DNA of 64,000 bases from Halorubrum vacuolatum (lineage in GTDB: Archaea; Halobacteriota; Halobacteria; Halobacteriales; Haloferacaceae), in NCBI RefSeq assembly GCF_900188065.1, contig NZ_FZNQ01000005.1, forward strand, positions 62,001-126,000, given 5' to 3'. The notes under the pieces are model-generated. The model worked only from the letters and a program-made list of their open reading frames with translations, searched no databases and was not told where the DNA came from. Both the position numbers and the translations under genes were made by a program. Positions 54,349 through 63,997 of this stretch are shown here, piece after piece. Positions within the stretch are counted from its first letter, which is position 1, and the number at the start of each line of letters is the position of its first letter.

Positions 54349-56079
54349 TCACCGACGCCGGCTGTAGACGTAGCCGCCGGCGGCGACGAGCACGAGGACG
54401 CCGATGACGACCGGGATCCACGGGATCCCACCGCCGTCGTCGACCGGCTCCGTGACCTCGACGGGATACTGGATCACGTCGGAGATCCGGTCGTTGCCGC
54501 GCTCGTCGTCGTACCGGAAGTCGATCTCGACCGGGTGGGTCTTGACGCTCGCGCCGGAGGCGGCGGCGACCTCGAACCAGATCTCCGCCGATTCGCCGGG
54601 TTCGAGCTCGGAGACGAAGGCCTCGTCGTCGACGGCCGAGAGCGGCGAATCGGCATACAGCCCCGCGTTGATCGACGAGAGCGTCTCGGGTCGCCGGTTC
54701 GTGATCTCGAAGGTGAACCGGCGGGTCTCGCCCGCGGGGACCGTCGTGTTCTCGGAGACGAGGTCGAACTCCGGCTGTCGGGGGGCGACCTCGATACGAT
54801 CCGTCGACTCGATCGCCACGGTGCCGTCGCCGCTCGTGTACTCGACGGTGAACCGGATCTGTCGGGGGCCGGGGTCGGCCTGGCCGCTCACGTCGGCGTC
54901 GAAGCTGAACTCGGTGGCCTCGCCGTCCGCGAGTTCCGGGAGCGCGTAGCGGCTCTCGCCGAACTGGACCCGGTCGCTCTGTGGTTCGGCGATCAGGACC
55001 GCGTCGTCGACGTCGAGCGGGCCGTCGTTTTCGAGCGTCCCCGTGACGGTCCCGGCGTAGCCGACCTCCAGCGTACCGAGGACGTCCTCGATCGGGAACG
55101 ACTGTTTCGGGATGGGGGTGACCCCGGTTCGTGCGGCGGGCGAGTCGCTCTCGGCCCCGTCGCTATCGCGATACCCGACGGTCGAGCGCAACGCATACGC
55201 CTCGCCGGCGAAGTCGACACCGACGGTGGAGTCGAAGGTGGCGGTTCGATTCTCGCCGGGCTCCCAGTCGCCGACGAAGACGTCGCTTGCCCCATCCCCG
55301 ACGGTCACCTCGCTGCCGGTCGCCTCACCCGTGACGACGGCGTCGCGGGCGCGTTCGTCGCCGACGTTCTCCATGGTCACGGTCACGTCGCCGCTTCCGC
55401 CGACCTGTGCGTCGGTGTCGGCGTCGACGATGGCGAAGCGGGCCCCCTCGTCGATCACCACCGTGACGTCGAACCGCTCGGTCGCGGTCCGGTCGTTGTG
55501 CCGGTTGAACGTCGACGTGATCTGGCCGGTGTAGCGGTAGCGGACGGTCACCTCGACGTCGTACTCGCCGTCGTCGACGTCGTCGGGGACCGCGAGGTCG
55601 ATCGGGACCGAGGTGGGCGTGCCCGTTCCCACGTCCCCGACGGCGGCCTCACGGCTTTTCACCTCCAGGGGGGTGCCGTCGGCGTCGGCCTCGACGCGGA
55701 CGCTGCGGGCGGTCGTCACGCGGTCGTCGAGCTCGTTGCCGAAGCGCATCTCGCCGCGGTTGAGCAGGTCGACGGTGACCGTCGACTCGCCGCCGGTCGT
55801 GACGGTCGGCTGTGAGAGGAAGGCGTCGAACCGCGGCCGGCCCCGAACCGTGTCGGAGCCGCTCCCCGAGTCGTCGGTCTGTCTGACGATGTCGTTGTCG
55901 GGAGCGGTGAGCGAGGGTGACCCTTCGACGGAAAGCGGGGCGTTCGTGGGCATCGGCTCGGGGCTCGCGCCGTCGCTCCCGGCCGCCCCGGCCCCGCCCG
56001 CGAGCGCCCCGACGACGGCGACGGCCAGCAGACAACAGAGGACGAGCGAAAGCGCCGGGAGGATCCGCCCCGTGCTCAT
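54349..56079 (-). CDS. Secreted COG1361-type membrane-anchored beta-sandwich protein
   Basis: A protein of 576 residues from ATG 56079. The signal peptide covers about residues 1-35 (LPALSLVLCCLLAVAVVGAL). Four or so immunoglobulin-like CARDB/COG1361 domains follow, with repeats of the type SGDVTVTMENVGDERARDAVV and AGETRRFTFEITNRRPET. A single C-terminal membrane helix (WIPVVIGVLVLVAAGGYVYS) and RRR end the chain. Such proteins often sit next to RND exporters and may act as their extracellular partner. The upstream frame to 56271 is not used because it lacks a signal peptide context. Confidence 0.85.
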   Translation of the reverse strand: MSTGRILPALSLVLCCLLAVAVVGALAGGAGAAGSDGASPEPMPTNAPLSVEGSPSLTAPDNDIVRQTDDSGSGSDTVRGRPRFDAFLSQPTVTTGGESTVTVDLLNRGEMRFGNELDDRVTTARSVRVEADADGTPLEVKSREAAVGDVGTGTPTSVPIDLAVPDDVDDGEYDVEVTVRYRYTGQITSTFNRHNDRTATERFDVTVVIDEGARFAIVDADTDAQVGGSGDVTVTMENVGDERARDAVVTGEATGSEVTVGDGASDVFVGDWEPGENRTATFDSTVGVDFAGEAYALRSTVGYRDSDGAESDSPAARTGVTPIPKQSFPIEDVLGTLEVGYAGTVTGTLENDGPLDVDDAVLIAEPQSDRVQFGESRYALPELADGEATEFSFDADVSGQADPGPRQIRFTVEYTSGDGTVAIESTDRIEVAPRQPEFDLVSENTTVPAGETRRFTFEITNRRPETLSSINAGLYADSPLSAVDDEAFVSELEPGESAEIWFEVAAASGASVKTHPVEIDFRYDDERGNDRISDVIQYPVEVTEPVDDGGGIPWIPVVIGVLVLVAAGGYVYSRRR

Positions 56080-56379
56080 CGTCCGGTCCCCTGTGTGGGG
56101 ATGCCGATCCGGCCGGTTGACGGTGTGGGTTCCTCGCCGCGCTCCCGGTGGCGACGTGGTCTTCGGCGGCGACGGGGGTGGAGGTGACACCCCGATCCCC
56201 GGGGTCCGGAGGTTCGAATCATACCGCCCCCTCGGGTGACGTGCAGATAAGCGTGCTGACTGAACGTTCAATCAGGACAGCTATGGTCGCCGGGGTGGAA
56301 CGACGGTCATGTATGCATCCAAGATGCGGGCTGGTCCGGCAGACAGTCCGCGGGTCGGCTTCGACCGGAGGCGGGTCGC
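56080..56379. promoter_or_regulatory. Divergent exporter/TetR regulatory region with palindromic operator
   Basis: CTGACTGAACGTTCAATCAG (56256-56275) is an almost perfect 20-bp palindrome with core TGAACGTTCA, the type of site bound by TetR dimers. It lies between the exporter operon and the tetR-like gene. For the regulator, GGAGG at 56367-56371 is eight bases before GTG 56380, so this transcript has a leader. Confidence 0.6.
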
Positions 56380-57102
56380 GTGAACGACCCGTTCGCCGAT
56401 CCGGCCGGCTCGCGTGAGGAGATCCTCGGGGCGGCCTATCACGCGCTGTGTCGCCACGGGTATGCTGACCTGACGATCCAGCGGATCGGCGGGGCCTTCG
56501 AGAAGAGCCCGGCGCTCATCTATCATCACTACGAGAGCAAGGACGAGCTGCTTCTCGACCTGCTCGAATTCCTCCTCGATGATTTCGAGGCGGCCGTCTC
56601 CGGGGATTCGTTCGACCTCCCGCCGCGTCGGCGGATCCGCACGTACGTGCTCGCGGTGTGTGACCCCGAGGCGGTCGAGCATGAGGGGTCGCCGGACGCG
56701 GCGTTCCTGCGTGCCGTCGTCGAACTTCGTGCGCAGGCGACCCACGACGCGGCGTATCGTGCCCACTTCGAGCGCAGCGATCGGGTGCTCGACCGGTTCC
56801 TCGCACGGAGCGTCCGGGAGGCCGCCGCCGCGCTCGATCCGGCGGAAGCGGGGCCGGCGGACGACGGTGCCTCCGGGGCGGAGCCGGCGGGACAGGCCGA
56901 CGACGGTGCCTCCGGGGCGGAGCCGGCGGGGGTCGTCCCCGAGGAGGTCGCCCCCGAGGCGGTCGCGACCGTGATCGCGACGTTGGCGACCGGCGGGACG
57001 TTCCGTCGGGCGACGACGGAGGGGACCGACTGGGTCGCGGACGTGACCGCCGGCGTGGAGCGATATCTGGACGCGACGCTTCCGGCCGTCGAGCCCGCGT
57101 GA
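56380..57102 (+). CDS. TetR/AcrR-family regulator
   Basis: A protein of 240 residues. The N-terminal HTH (about residues 10-58) reads REEILGAAYHALCRHGYADL, then IQRIGGAFEKSPALIYHHYESKDEL in the recognition region. The C-terminal ligand domain contains a 13-residue duplicated linker (DDGASGAEPAG twice, about 161-185), encoded by a 39-bp period repeat. Divergent to the exporter operon, it should repress it and respond to the exported compound (inference). GTG 56380 is chosen because of the GGAGG site; no ATG upstream is in frame. Confidence 0.88.
   Translation: MNDPFADPAGSREEILGAAYHALCRHGYADLTIQRIGGAFEKSPALIYHHYESKDELLLDLLEFLLDDFEAAVSGDSFDLPPRRRIRTYVLAVCDPEAVEHEGSPDAAFLRAVVELRAQATHDAAYRAHFERSDRVLDRFLARSVREAAAALDPAEAGPADDGASGAEPAGQADDGASGAEPAGVVPEEVAPEAVATVIATLATGGTFRRATTEGTDWVADVTAGVERYLDATLPAVEPA
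56860..56930 (+). repeat. 39-bp period duplication inside the TetR-family gene
   Basis: The 32 bases at 56860-56891 recur exactly at 56899-56930; the period is 39 bp (13 codons), so the frame is kept. Confidence 0.9.
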
Positions 57103-57270
57103 CCGGCTCGAAGCCGGGCGCCCCGCGGGACCGCGTGGGAACCGGCCGAGCGCCGGGTTGCGGGGGATGGCGGTCGCTCGGTGGGTGAAAAAGCGGGAGG
57201 AGGGGGTGATGACCTGTCGCGTGGAGGGCCGTGCGGGGACCGTGTCGTGTCCCGGATGTCGGCCGGTTTC

Positions 57271-57603
57271 TCAGTCGGTTCGACAGACGCGCCAGGTGGT
57301 CGCGCCCGTGTAGGACCACTTTTCGATCTCGAGGTCGGCGACGGAGTCCTGGAGTTGGACGATGAGCGCGCCGATCTCCTTCGGCGAGAGGCCGACGTCG
57401 TCGGCGATGAACTTCGCTTTGAAGTAGGTCTCGCCGTCTTTGGCCTCCTGGCGGAGGAACGCCGCGAGGCGCTCGGCCTTCGAGCGCGTGTCCTCGGGTT
57501 CCTCGTCCGCGTCGTCCGCGTCGGCGTCCGTCCGCGTGTCGGTTCGCTGGTCGGTCGTCGGTTCCTCGAGGGTCGTGTCGTATGGGGTGCTGGTGGTACT
57601 CAT
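57271..57603 (-). CDS. DUF7123-like winged-helix protein, second copy
   Basis: A protein of 110 residues with an acidic, Thr/Asp-rich N-terminus (about 1-38) and a winged helix: KAERLAAFLRQEAKD, TYFKAKFIADDVGLSPKEIG, and EIEKWSYTGATTWRV at the end. It is a clear paralog of the protein at 12334-12588, sharing most of the wing and recognition helix. Function unknown; a DNA-binding role is inferred from the fold. Confidence 0.8.
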   Translation of the reverse strand: MSTTSTPYDTTLEEPTTDQRTDTRTDADADDADEEPEDTRSKAERLAAFLRQEAKDGETYFKAKFIADDVGLSPKEIGALIVQLQDSVADLEIEKWSYTGATTWRVCRTD

Positions 57604-57605
57604 GA

Positions 57606-57857
57606 TTAGGCAGCGTCCGGGAGGTTGTGTTCATGACCGAGGACGAAACTGACCAAGTGGAGCGCGAGCAGCGCGAGGAGCGCGCCGGCGCTGTCCGAGA
57701 GGTACGCCACGGGGACGTACGCGAGCGGGAGGAAGACCGCGGTCCAGAACGCGGCGGCACGGAGGCCGCCAACGGTGAACTGGCGAACGCGCTCGTGGAG
57801 GCCCGCGCCGATGGTCCTCGGCAGGCGAACGGCCGGTCGTGAGTTTTGGCTTGACAT
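57606..57857 (-). CDS. Small haloarchaeal membrane protein
   Basis: A protein of 83 residues with a basic start (SSQNSRPAVRLPRTIG) and two hydrophobic helices (about 30-50 and 54-74), ending in GHEHNLPDAA. TATATAAATA (57895-57904, read on the minus strand) gives a start near 57870; ATG 57857 fits better than GTG 57878. It ends two bases before the DUF7123 gene and may be cotranscribed with it. Confidence 0.7.
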   Translation of the reverse strand: MSSQNSRPAVRLPRTIGAGLHERVRQFTVGGLRAAAFWTAVFLPLAYVPVAYLSDSAGALLALLALHLVSFVLGHEHNLPDAA

Positions 57858-58995
57858 CGGGATCACGTCTCGATTCACCCAAGGAGCCTATGGGGTATAT
57901 AAATAGCAGAGCGTTGGGGAAAATTCGCATCAGTTAACGACTCTTTTCGACGTTTTACGCGCCGTTTCCGATCTCGATCGACCGGTTAAAACGGGCGCAG
58001 AAACGGCTAGAAATTTTATCACCGCTTCTAACGTTTTATCTCGCTATCCGAATCGATCGACTCGATACCTCTCAGAAATCGGAAATACGTCGTCCATCGG
58101 CGTCGATCGCGGCCGGTTCGCGCGGGGCGGTCGCCTCGCGCGCGCCCTCCCCGACCGTCCCCACCCCCCGCTTGTCGACTCGGGGGTTATATAGCCCTCC
58201 GTCCATGGTCGGCGGTGGATCGGCGATCGCGGGCGGTGGATCGCTGGTGTTGACCGTGGTCGATCGGCGGGCGTCGACTGTGGGCTGGTCGCAGGTGGTG
58301 CGGTGGTAGGCAGCCCTGATCGATGTCGATTAACAATCCCGCGCGTGGGCGATATACTGAACTGGAGCGTGATGGAGATAAAACGGACCGTGATGGAGAA
58401 ACTGCGAGTATGAACCCGACAATATCAAGACAGCCAATTCGTCGGGTGTGTTCTACCTTGTGGCGACACAACACATAATGAGATCATTTCGACAAATCAT
58501 CGATGAATCCATCTTTTTGATTAAAAAAACACAATAAACGATAGAAACCACATTTTGTGTGGTTATACATATCCAACTTAGAATATATTTTGATGGCTCT
58601 GTATGATATTTTCTAGTTAGATAATTGATGATAACCGACTCCAACTTACGATAGATTCGGATGACGTCGGGCCTGTAAACAGGATATGGCAACTTTGGGT
58701 TTTGATAGCGGAAAATTATTCCCATCTCCCTTGGGTTTATAATACCTGCATCCTGACAGACTGAGGTATCACCCGGAATGGACAACACAGTAATGGGTGC
58801 GGGAATCGGGCACCGGGCGTGTAGCAGGTTAGGTTCTGAATTCAGACAGATCAACCAGCCAGTTGTACGTGCGGGGAATCACCGACAGTCGCGATCGAGT
58901 GCCGTCGGTTCTGACGAGGTGTGGACCGCCATGCAGGTCCGCCTCGACGATTCAGTCGCTGCCGTATGCAGCACAGTGCGTGAGTACACAATCAC
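57858..58995. other. Long gene-free, partly AT-rich region
   Basis: From about 57,950 GC falls; 58,480-58,780 is very AT-rich for this genome. TATATAGCC (about 58190), a duplicated CGTGATGGAGA (about 58366 and 58390) and several T/A runs are visible. Frames that cross it (58453-58854 minus and others) are basic and cysteine-rich, unlike haloarchaeal proteins. It may be foreign DNA, a decayed gene or a long regulatory leader for the surface-protein gene. Confidence 0.55.
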
Positions 58996-61900
58996 ATGAC
59001 AGACAGACGCATACAAGTGCAGGCCGTAGTGTTCGCCGTGATCATGGTCATCTCCATGATCGCTGTCGGAGCAGGTGGGATCGCAGCGCAAGAAAATGGT
59101 GAGCAGATAGCATCGCCGTCGGTTGAGTCAGGCGACACCCTGACTGTTGACGGGGAGGGTGATGAACCGGATACGTTTGCAACGGTCTCTGACGCAGTCG
59201 ATGAGGCTGATGAGGGGGACACGATTTCCGTTGAGCCCGGTACATATAGTGAAGAGATCATCAGTGTCGATACGGCTGATCTCCGGATCGAATCCACCGG
59301 GAATGCCGCAGAGACAACGCTTGACACCGAGCTCGGGGTAGAGATAGACAGCGATGATGTCGTTCTTGAGGGAATGACGATCACTGTCGACGACGACATT
59401 GTAGACAACGGCGCAGCGCCGGGAGCGCTGGTCGTCAACGGCGATGACACCGAGATCACTGACAACATTATCAACCCGGCTACAGACCCGAGCGCGAGTG
59501 GCATCCTCGTCGAGACGAGTGCAATAACCATTCTGGGTAACGAAATTACCGGCGTCGAGGCTGGTAACTCCGGCGGGGACGTCTCGTTTCCCGACACTGA
59601 TGAAACGGTGAGTGTTAACGATCGGTCGTTTAGTGCCGAAAATCGACGTGGTATTGCGAACGAAATTTTCCGTGAGAACGACGCCGTTGATACGTCCGAT
59701 CCCAACATCGGACTCGTCCAGGTCGAGGATGCCGAATTTGAGACTTTTCTTGGAATCGAGCATAATCCTGGCGGAACGACTTTCACAGATGACCAGACCA
59801 CAGAGGTGCTAGGCGTAGAGGTGCAGGGGGCTGAGCAAATGGAGTTCGGCGGGAATGTCGATCGGAGCATTGAGATCCGTCACCCCGATACCGGATCACA
59901 GATCGAAATCACCCCCGAAGATGGCGAACCAACCGTTGAAATGAATTCCGTCAGGTTCTTTAACCTCCTCAGTGGTGACGGTGAGTTAGATGATAATCCT
60001 AATCTAGAAATCGAGGATGAAGAGATTTCTGTATCCGTAACGGGCGATGAAGACATATTCACCGGAGTTGAATCGACGTTCACAGAGTTCGAGCTTGCGC
60101 TTAGTGAGGACGGAAAGGTCGTGGATACGACTGAAGGACGGCTGATTGGTGTCACATATCCGAGCGATATTGAACTGGAAGGTCCCACACCTGACGGGGA
60201 ACTCACAACGACTGTCACCCGCGATGATGACGTAAGTGAGGACTATTTCATCGAGTTCGTCGTGAGTCCGCGCCAGGATGTTGACGCAGGGATCGAAACG
60301 GAAGTTGAGAACACTGACGGCGATGATTTCCTCGAGGCGACCGTCGACGTGTCGGACCTTCCGTCGGCGGAATATAATCTATTCTTCGATATCTATGAAG
60401 ATGAGGCAGGTGGCCTCAACAATCGGATTATTTCGCTCCCTGAAGTCGGGGGGCTCGAAATCATCGATCAAGGTAACTTTGAGATCCAAGAGGTCGAAAT
60501 CGATGATGATGACGTTACCGCCGGTGAAGACGAGATCGAGACAACGGTTACGATCGAAAACACCGGCGACGAGGATACCCAAGATGTAGAGCTACTTAAG
60601 AACCGCATCGGAACTTTTGACGACGAACGCGTTGACAGTGAGTCGGTTTCGCTTGAGGCTGGCGAAACAACGGAAGTCCCACTGGCGTATGAAACGGCAG
60701 TTGGGGATGATCCGGGCGTTCAGCTCGATGTCCAGACCCAGACCAGCGTCAGACGCGGTTTTATTGCAGCTGTCGCCCCTGGAGCACCGGAGTTCCGGAT
60801 TACTGAGGTAGACGCTACCGGTGACAAAACGCAGGGAGGGGATGTTGATCTTGAGGCGACTGTTGAGAATATCGGCAACACAGACGGCTCCGTCGATGTC
60901 GAGTTTGCATTCGCGCGTGACATTGACTTCGACGACGGGAGCACGACTGAGATCACTGTCGATCCCGGAGAGACTGAAACCGCAACAGTCAGCGGGACGA
61001 TCGAGCAAGAACCCCGCGCAGGGGATCATTCGGTCCCGGTCGACGCTCGTATCTCAACGGAAGAGGGAATCATCAGTAGCCCCAGTACCGTCGGCACTAC
61101 GGTGGCCATCGATTACGGCGACATTGAAAGCGGTGTCGACGCGGCGACTGCGGGTGATCAGGTCCTCGTGACAGCCGGCCAGTATACTGAGGCGGTCACC
61201 ATCGACACCGATGATGTCGTCGTTAGTGGTGTCGAAAGCGGCGTTGAGGTCGAAGCGGACGGAGAGACTCCATTCACGCTCGCTGCCGATGGCACTGGGG
61301 TCTCAAACGTCGCGATAGAAGACGACGTTGACACGTCGGCGGTCTCGATCACAGGTGACGACGCTGCAGTTGTGTTAGCTGACATTGCCGGATTTGACAC
61401 GGCCGTCGAGATCGACAACGGGGCAACGGGAGCGACGCTGATCGGTAACGACGTCACTGTTGACAGGATGGACCCGGCCGTTGATGTCCAAGGGTCCGAT
61501 ACGAGCATTATTTCGAACGTGTTCGTCCCTGATGAGGAGGCCGCGGCTGGCGATGTGATCCGGTTAGATGAGGCGGCTTCGGACACGGAAATTCGAGATA
61601 ATACGATCCTCACGACCCCGCTCGGCGGTAACAGTCCTGCTGCGATCTCTGTCGGCGATGATGAGAGTCTGGCCGGCACCGAGGTGATCCGAAACAACTT
61701 CGATGCGCTCGCCGAGGATGACCTCCCCGTCGAGGGTGAAAGCCCGGTTGATATCGCCGTCGATCCTGAGGAGCCGGCTAACGAGCTTGATGCGACCAAC
61801 AACTATGCCGCTGGCGGATCCCTGACGCTTGAAAGCGCCGGCATCAATGAGCAGGACACGAGTGATGAACCACTGAGTGCCGACTTCGAGATCGCCGATT

Positions 61901-63543
61901 TCAGTATCGAACCGGATGACGATGTAGAGGTCGGTGAGGAGGTCATCGTGAGTGCGACGGTTGAGAACGACGGTGACCAGACCGGGTCGGACAATGTGCA
62001 ATTCGACGTTGACGAGACCGAGTTCGGATCCGGGTCCGTGACTGTTGATCCCGAGGAGACGGAGCCTGTAGAGTTCAGGTTCACTCCCGGTAGCGACGAA
62101 GCTGCTGTGAGTCCACTTACACTAGGTATTGGACTGGAAGATGCAGCTGTAGAGGCGAGTGACGAGATTGATGTGATTGAGCCGGCAGACGTGACCGTTG
62201 ATGAAACGAGCGTGGATCCGAGCGAAGTGCAAGCCGGTGAGCCGATCACGGTTGGCGCTGAGCTCGAGAATATCGGCGATATCGAAGCATCGCCCACGGT
62301 GGAGTTGCGCGTCGGCCCCAACATCGATGGAGTCGAGGGAACGGATTATGTCGTAGTCGCCAGTGACGATCCGACCATCGCTGATGGCGACACCGAACCG
62401 ATCGAGTTCACGGATGCAACCGTCCCGTCCGAAGCTATTGGTGATGACATCGTTCAAGGCGTGAATCAGGTCGGGGTCGCGACTGCTGCTGACAGTGATG
62501 CTGACCTGTTGAATATCGTCTCGACACCGGGTGTGTTCGACGTAACGATTGATGACTTCGATGACACCGTCGAGGTAGGTGAAACAGGTAGCGTCGATGT
62601 AACTATCTCGAACACCGGCGACGAGGCCGCCCAGCAGGATGTTGAATTTGTTGTGGACGGTGAGCGTGAGTCGCTACAAGAGTTCGACCTTGATGAGGGA
62701 GCGGATGCATCGGAGACGTTCACGTATCAACTCGACAGTGATGATGTCGGCGAGATACCCATCGAGATTCAATCCGAGGATGACATTGATACGCGGACAG
62801 TGACTGTCGAAGCGGATACGCCAAGTGGTAGTGGCACCGGTGGCGGCGGCGGTGGCGGCGGTGGTGGTGCTGACGCGGCGCCGGCCGGCCCGACCGCACC
62901 CGACACCGCATCCGTCACCGCGAACGCGCGCGAGCGGATCCTCGATACGGAGCCCGACGTTGATGGCACGGGCGTCACGGTCGAGGACACTGCCCTCGAT
63001 TCGATCCGGTTCGACGAGGACACCCTGCGTGGCTCCGTCGACGTCTTCGAACTCGACGAGGTGCCCACGGATGCGCCCGCGCTCGCGGATGGCCAGCCGT
63101 TCGTCTCCGGGTTCATCATCGAACTCGACGATGACGAGCTGACCGACGAATCCGCGACGCTGACGGCAACGCTCCCGGCGGATCAGGTGAGCGATGCCGG
63201 CGCCGAGCCCGAGGATCTCGTCGTCCTCCACGCCGGTGATGACGAGTACGACGAGCTCGAGACGAGCGTCGAGGCGAACGGTGACGTGACCGTCACCGCC
63301 GAGACGCCCGGCTTCTCCACGTTCATCGTCACCGCCGACGTCGACGAGCCCGAGGAGGCTGACGACGTCGAGGAACCGGACGCCGATGATGATCCGGAGC
63401 CGGCCGACGACGCTGACGACATCGACGAACCGGCTGACGACGAGCCAGACGACGTCGACGACGACACGCCCGGATTCGGTGCGCTCGTCGCGCTCGTCGC
63501 GCTGCTCGCCGCCGCGCTGCTCGCGACCCGCCGCCGGCCCTAA
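58996..63543 (+). CDS. Large PGF-CTERM surface protein with beta-helix and CARDB domains
   Basis: A protein of 1,515 residues. The signal peptide (about 1-31, VVFAVIMVISMIAVGAGG) is of the haloarchaeal surface-glycoprotein type. Next come a beta-helix segment (about 45-190), a mixed domain, two CARDB-like domains (about 490-680), a second beta-helix (about 700-945), and three more CARDB-like domains (about 958-1275). A glycine linker near 1280 leads to a PGF-pre-PGF domain (about 1298-1448), an acidic stalk, and the PGF-CTERM tail TPGFGALVALVALLAAALLA plus TRRRP. In this class archaeosortase A replaces the tail with a lipid anchor. Base use changes near 62,880. Confidence 0.9.
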   Translation: MTDRRIQVQAVVFAVIMVISMIAVGAGGIAAQENGEQIASPSVESGDTLTVDGEGDEPDTFATVSDAVDEADEGDTISVEPGTYSEEIISVDTADLRIESTGNAAETTLDTELGVEIDSDDVVLEGMTITVDDDIVDNGAAPGALVVNGDDTEITDNIINPATDPSASGILVETSAITILGNEITGVEAGNSGGDVSFPDTDETVSVNDRSFSAENRRGIANEIFRENDAVDTSDPNIGLVQVEDAEFETFLGIEHNPGGTTFTDDQTTEVLGVEVQGAEQMEFGGNVDRSIEIRHPDTGSQIEITPEDGEPTVEMNSVRFFNLLSGDGELDDNPNLEIEDEEISVSVTGDEDIFTGVESTFTEFELALSEDGKVVDTTEGRLIGVTYPSDIELEGPTPDGELTTTVTRDDDVSEDYFIEFVVSPRQDVDAGIETEVENTDGDDFLEATVDVSDLPSAEYNLFFDIYEDEAGGLNNRIISLPEVGGLEIIDQGNFEIQEVEIDDDDVTAGEDEIETTVTIENTGDEDTQDVELLKNRIGTFDDERVDSESVSLEAGETTEVPLAYETAVGDDPGVQLDVQTQTSVRRGFIAAVAPGAPEFRITEVDATGDKTQGGDVDLEATVENIGNTDGSVDVEFAFARDIDFDDGSTTEITVDPGETETATVSGTIEQEPRAGDHSVPVDARISTEEGIISSPSTVGTTVAIDYGDIESGVDAATAGDQVLVTAGQYTEAVTIDTDDVVVSGVESGVEVEADGETPFTLAADGTGVSNVAIEDDVDTSAVSITGDDAAVVLADIAGFDTAVEIDNGATGATLIGNDVTVDRMDPAVDVQGSDTSIISNVFVPDEEAAAGDVIRLDEAASDTEIRDNTILTTPLGGNSPAAISVGDDESLAGTEVIRNNFDALAEDDLPVEGESPVDIAVDPEEPANELDATNNYAAGGSLTLESAGINEQDTSDEPLSADFEIADFSIEPDDDVEVGEEVIVSATVENDGDQTGSDNVQFDVDETEFGSGSVTVDPEETEPVEFRFTPGSDEAAVSPLTLGIGLEDAAVEASDEIDVIEPADVTVDETSVDPSEVQAGEPITVGAELENIGDIEASPTVELRVGPNIDGVEGTDYVVVASDDPTIADGDTEPIEFTDATVPSEAIGDDIVQGVNQVGVATAADSDADLLNIVSTPGVFDVTIDDFDDTVEVGETGSVDVTISNTGDEAAQQDVEFVVDGERESLQEFDLDEGADASETFTYQLDSDDVGEIPIEIQSEDDIDTRTVTVEADTPSGSGTGGGGGGGGGGADAAPAGPTAPDTASVTANARERILDTEPDVDGTGVTVEDTALDSIRFDEDTLRGSVDVFELDEVPTDAPALADGQPFVSGFIIELDDDELTDESATLTATLPADQVSDAGAEPEDLVVLHAGDDEYDELETSVEANGDVTVTAETPGFSTFIVTADVDEPEEADDVEEPDADDDPEPADDADDIDEPADDEPDDVDDDTPGFGALVALVALLAAALLATRRRP

Positions 63544-63997
63544 CGGGCGCGTGAGTACGTCGCGGCTCTCGAATCGCCCGCCGGTCACGGTGGCCGGCGA
63601 CCCGACCGCGGATTCATCCCCTTTTTCGGCGACACGCGCTTTGTAAGCTGCTGGTCAGGGTCGTCGGTGAATCGCGTCGGCCGAGAGGTCGTTTGCCATC
63701 GTCCGGGGGTCGATCGAACGTCGGGGTGCATCGAGGTGATCACCACGTGCCGGCGTACGGCTGTTCACCGCTGGCGTATTCGATCCGTTCGCCCGTCCCG
63801 GCTGGCTCTCCGTCCGTTCCCCGGTCGCTTGGCCGTCCGTCCGTTCCCCGGCCGCTTGGCCGTTCGTCAGCTTCCCGCGTGGTACTGTGAACAGCATTTT
63901 CCTCACACGCGCGTGCGAGGGCGCGAGGGAGCGCGAGCGTCCGCCCGGCCGGGCGTGCGGGTATCAGTTTATTTCCTCCCGCGTGTTCCGGATCGGT
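63544..63997. other. Gene-free region after the surface-protein gene
   Basis: It contains the 27-bp-period repeat at 63811-63860. TTTATTT at about 63967-63975 lies 25-30 bp before an ATG at 63998-64000, so a leaderless gene probably starts at the window edge. A frame on the minus strand (63655-63906) reads through the repeat and is not convincing. Confidence 0.5.
63811..63860 (+). repeat. 27-bp period tandem repeat
   Basis: Copies of 23 bp at 63811-63833 and 63838-63860 differ by one base (GGTCGC/GGCCGC). A weaker third copy follows. Confidence 0.8.

Noticed and set aside
54250-55815. 521-codon plus-strand frame
   Set aside because: It is the reverse shadow of the COG1361 gene, whose signal peptide, repeats and anchor are convincing.
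58453-58854. 133-codon minus-strand frame in the AT-rich gap
   Set aside because: Its product is basic and rich in Cys and Ile, unlike haloarchaeal proteins, and no promoter or family is visible.
63655-63906. 83-codon minus-strand frame with GERT repeats
   Set aside because: The repeats come from the 27-bp DNA duplication; no TATA box at the right distance and no family.
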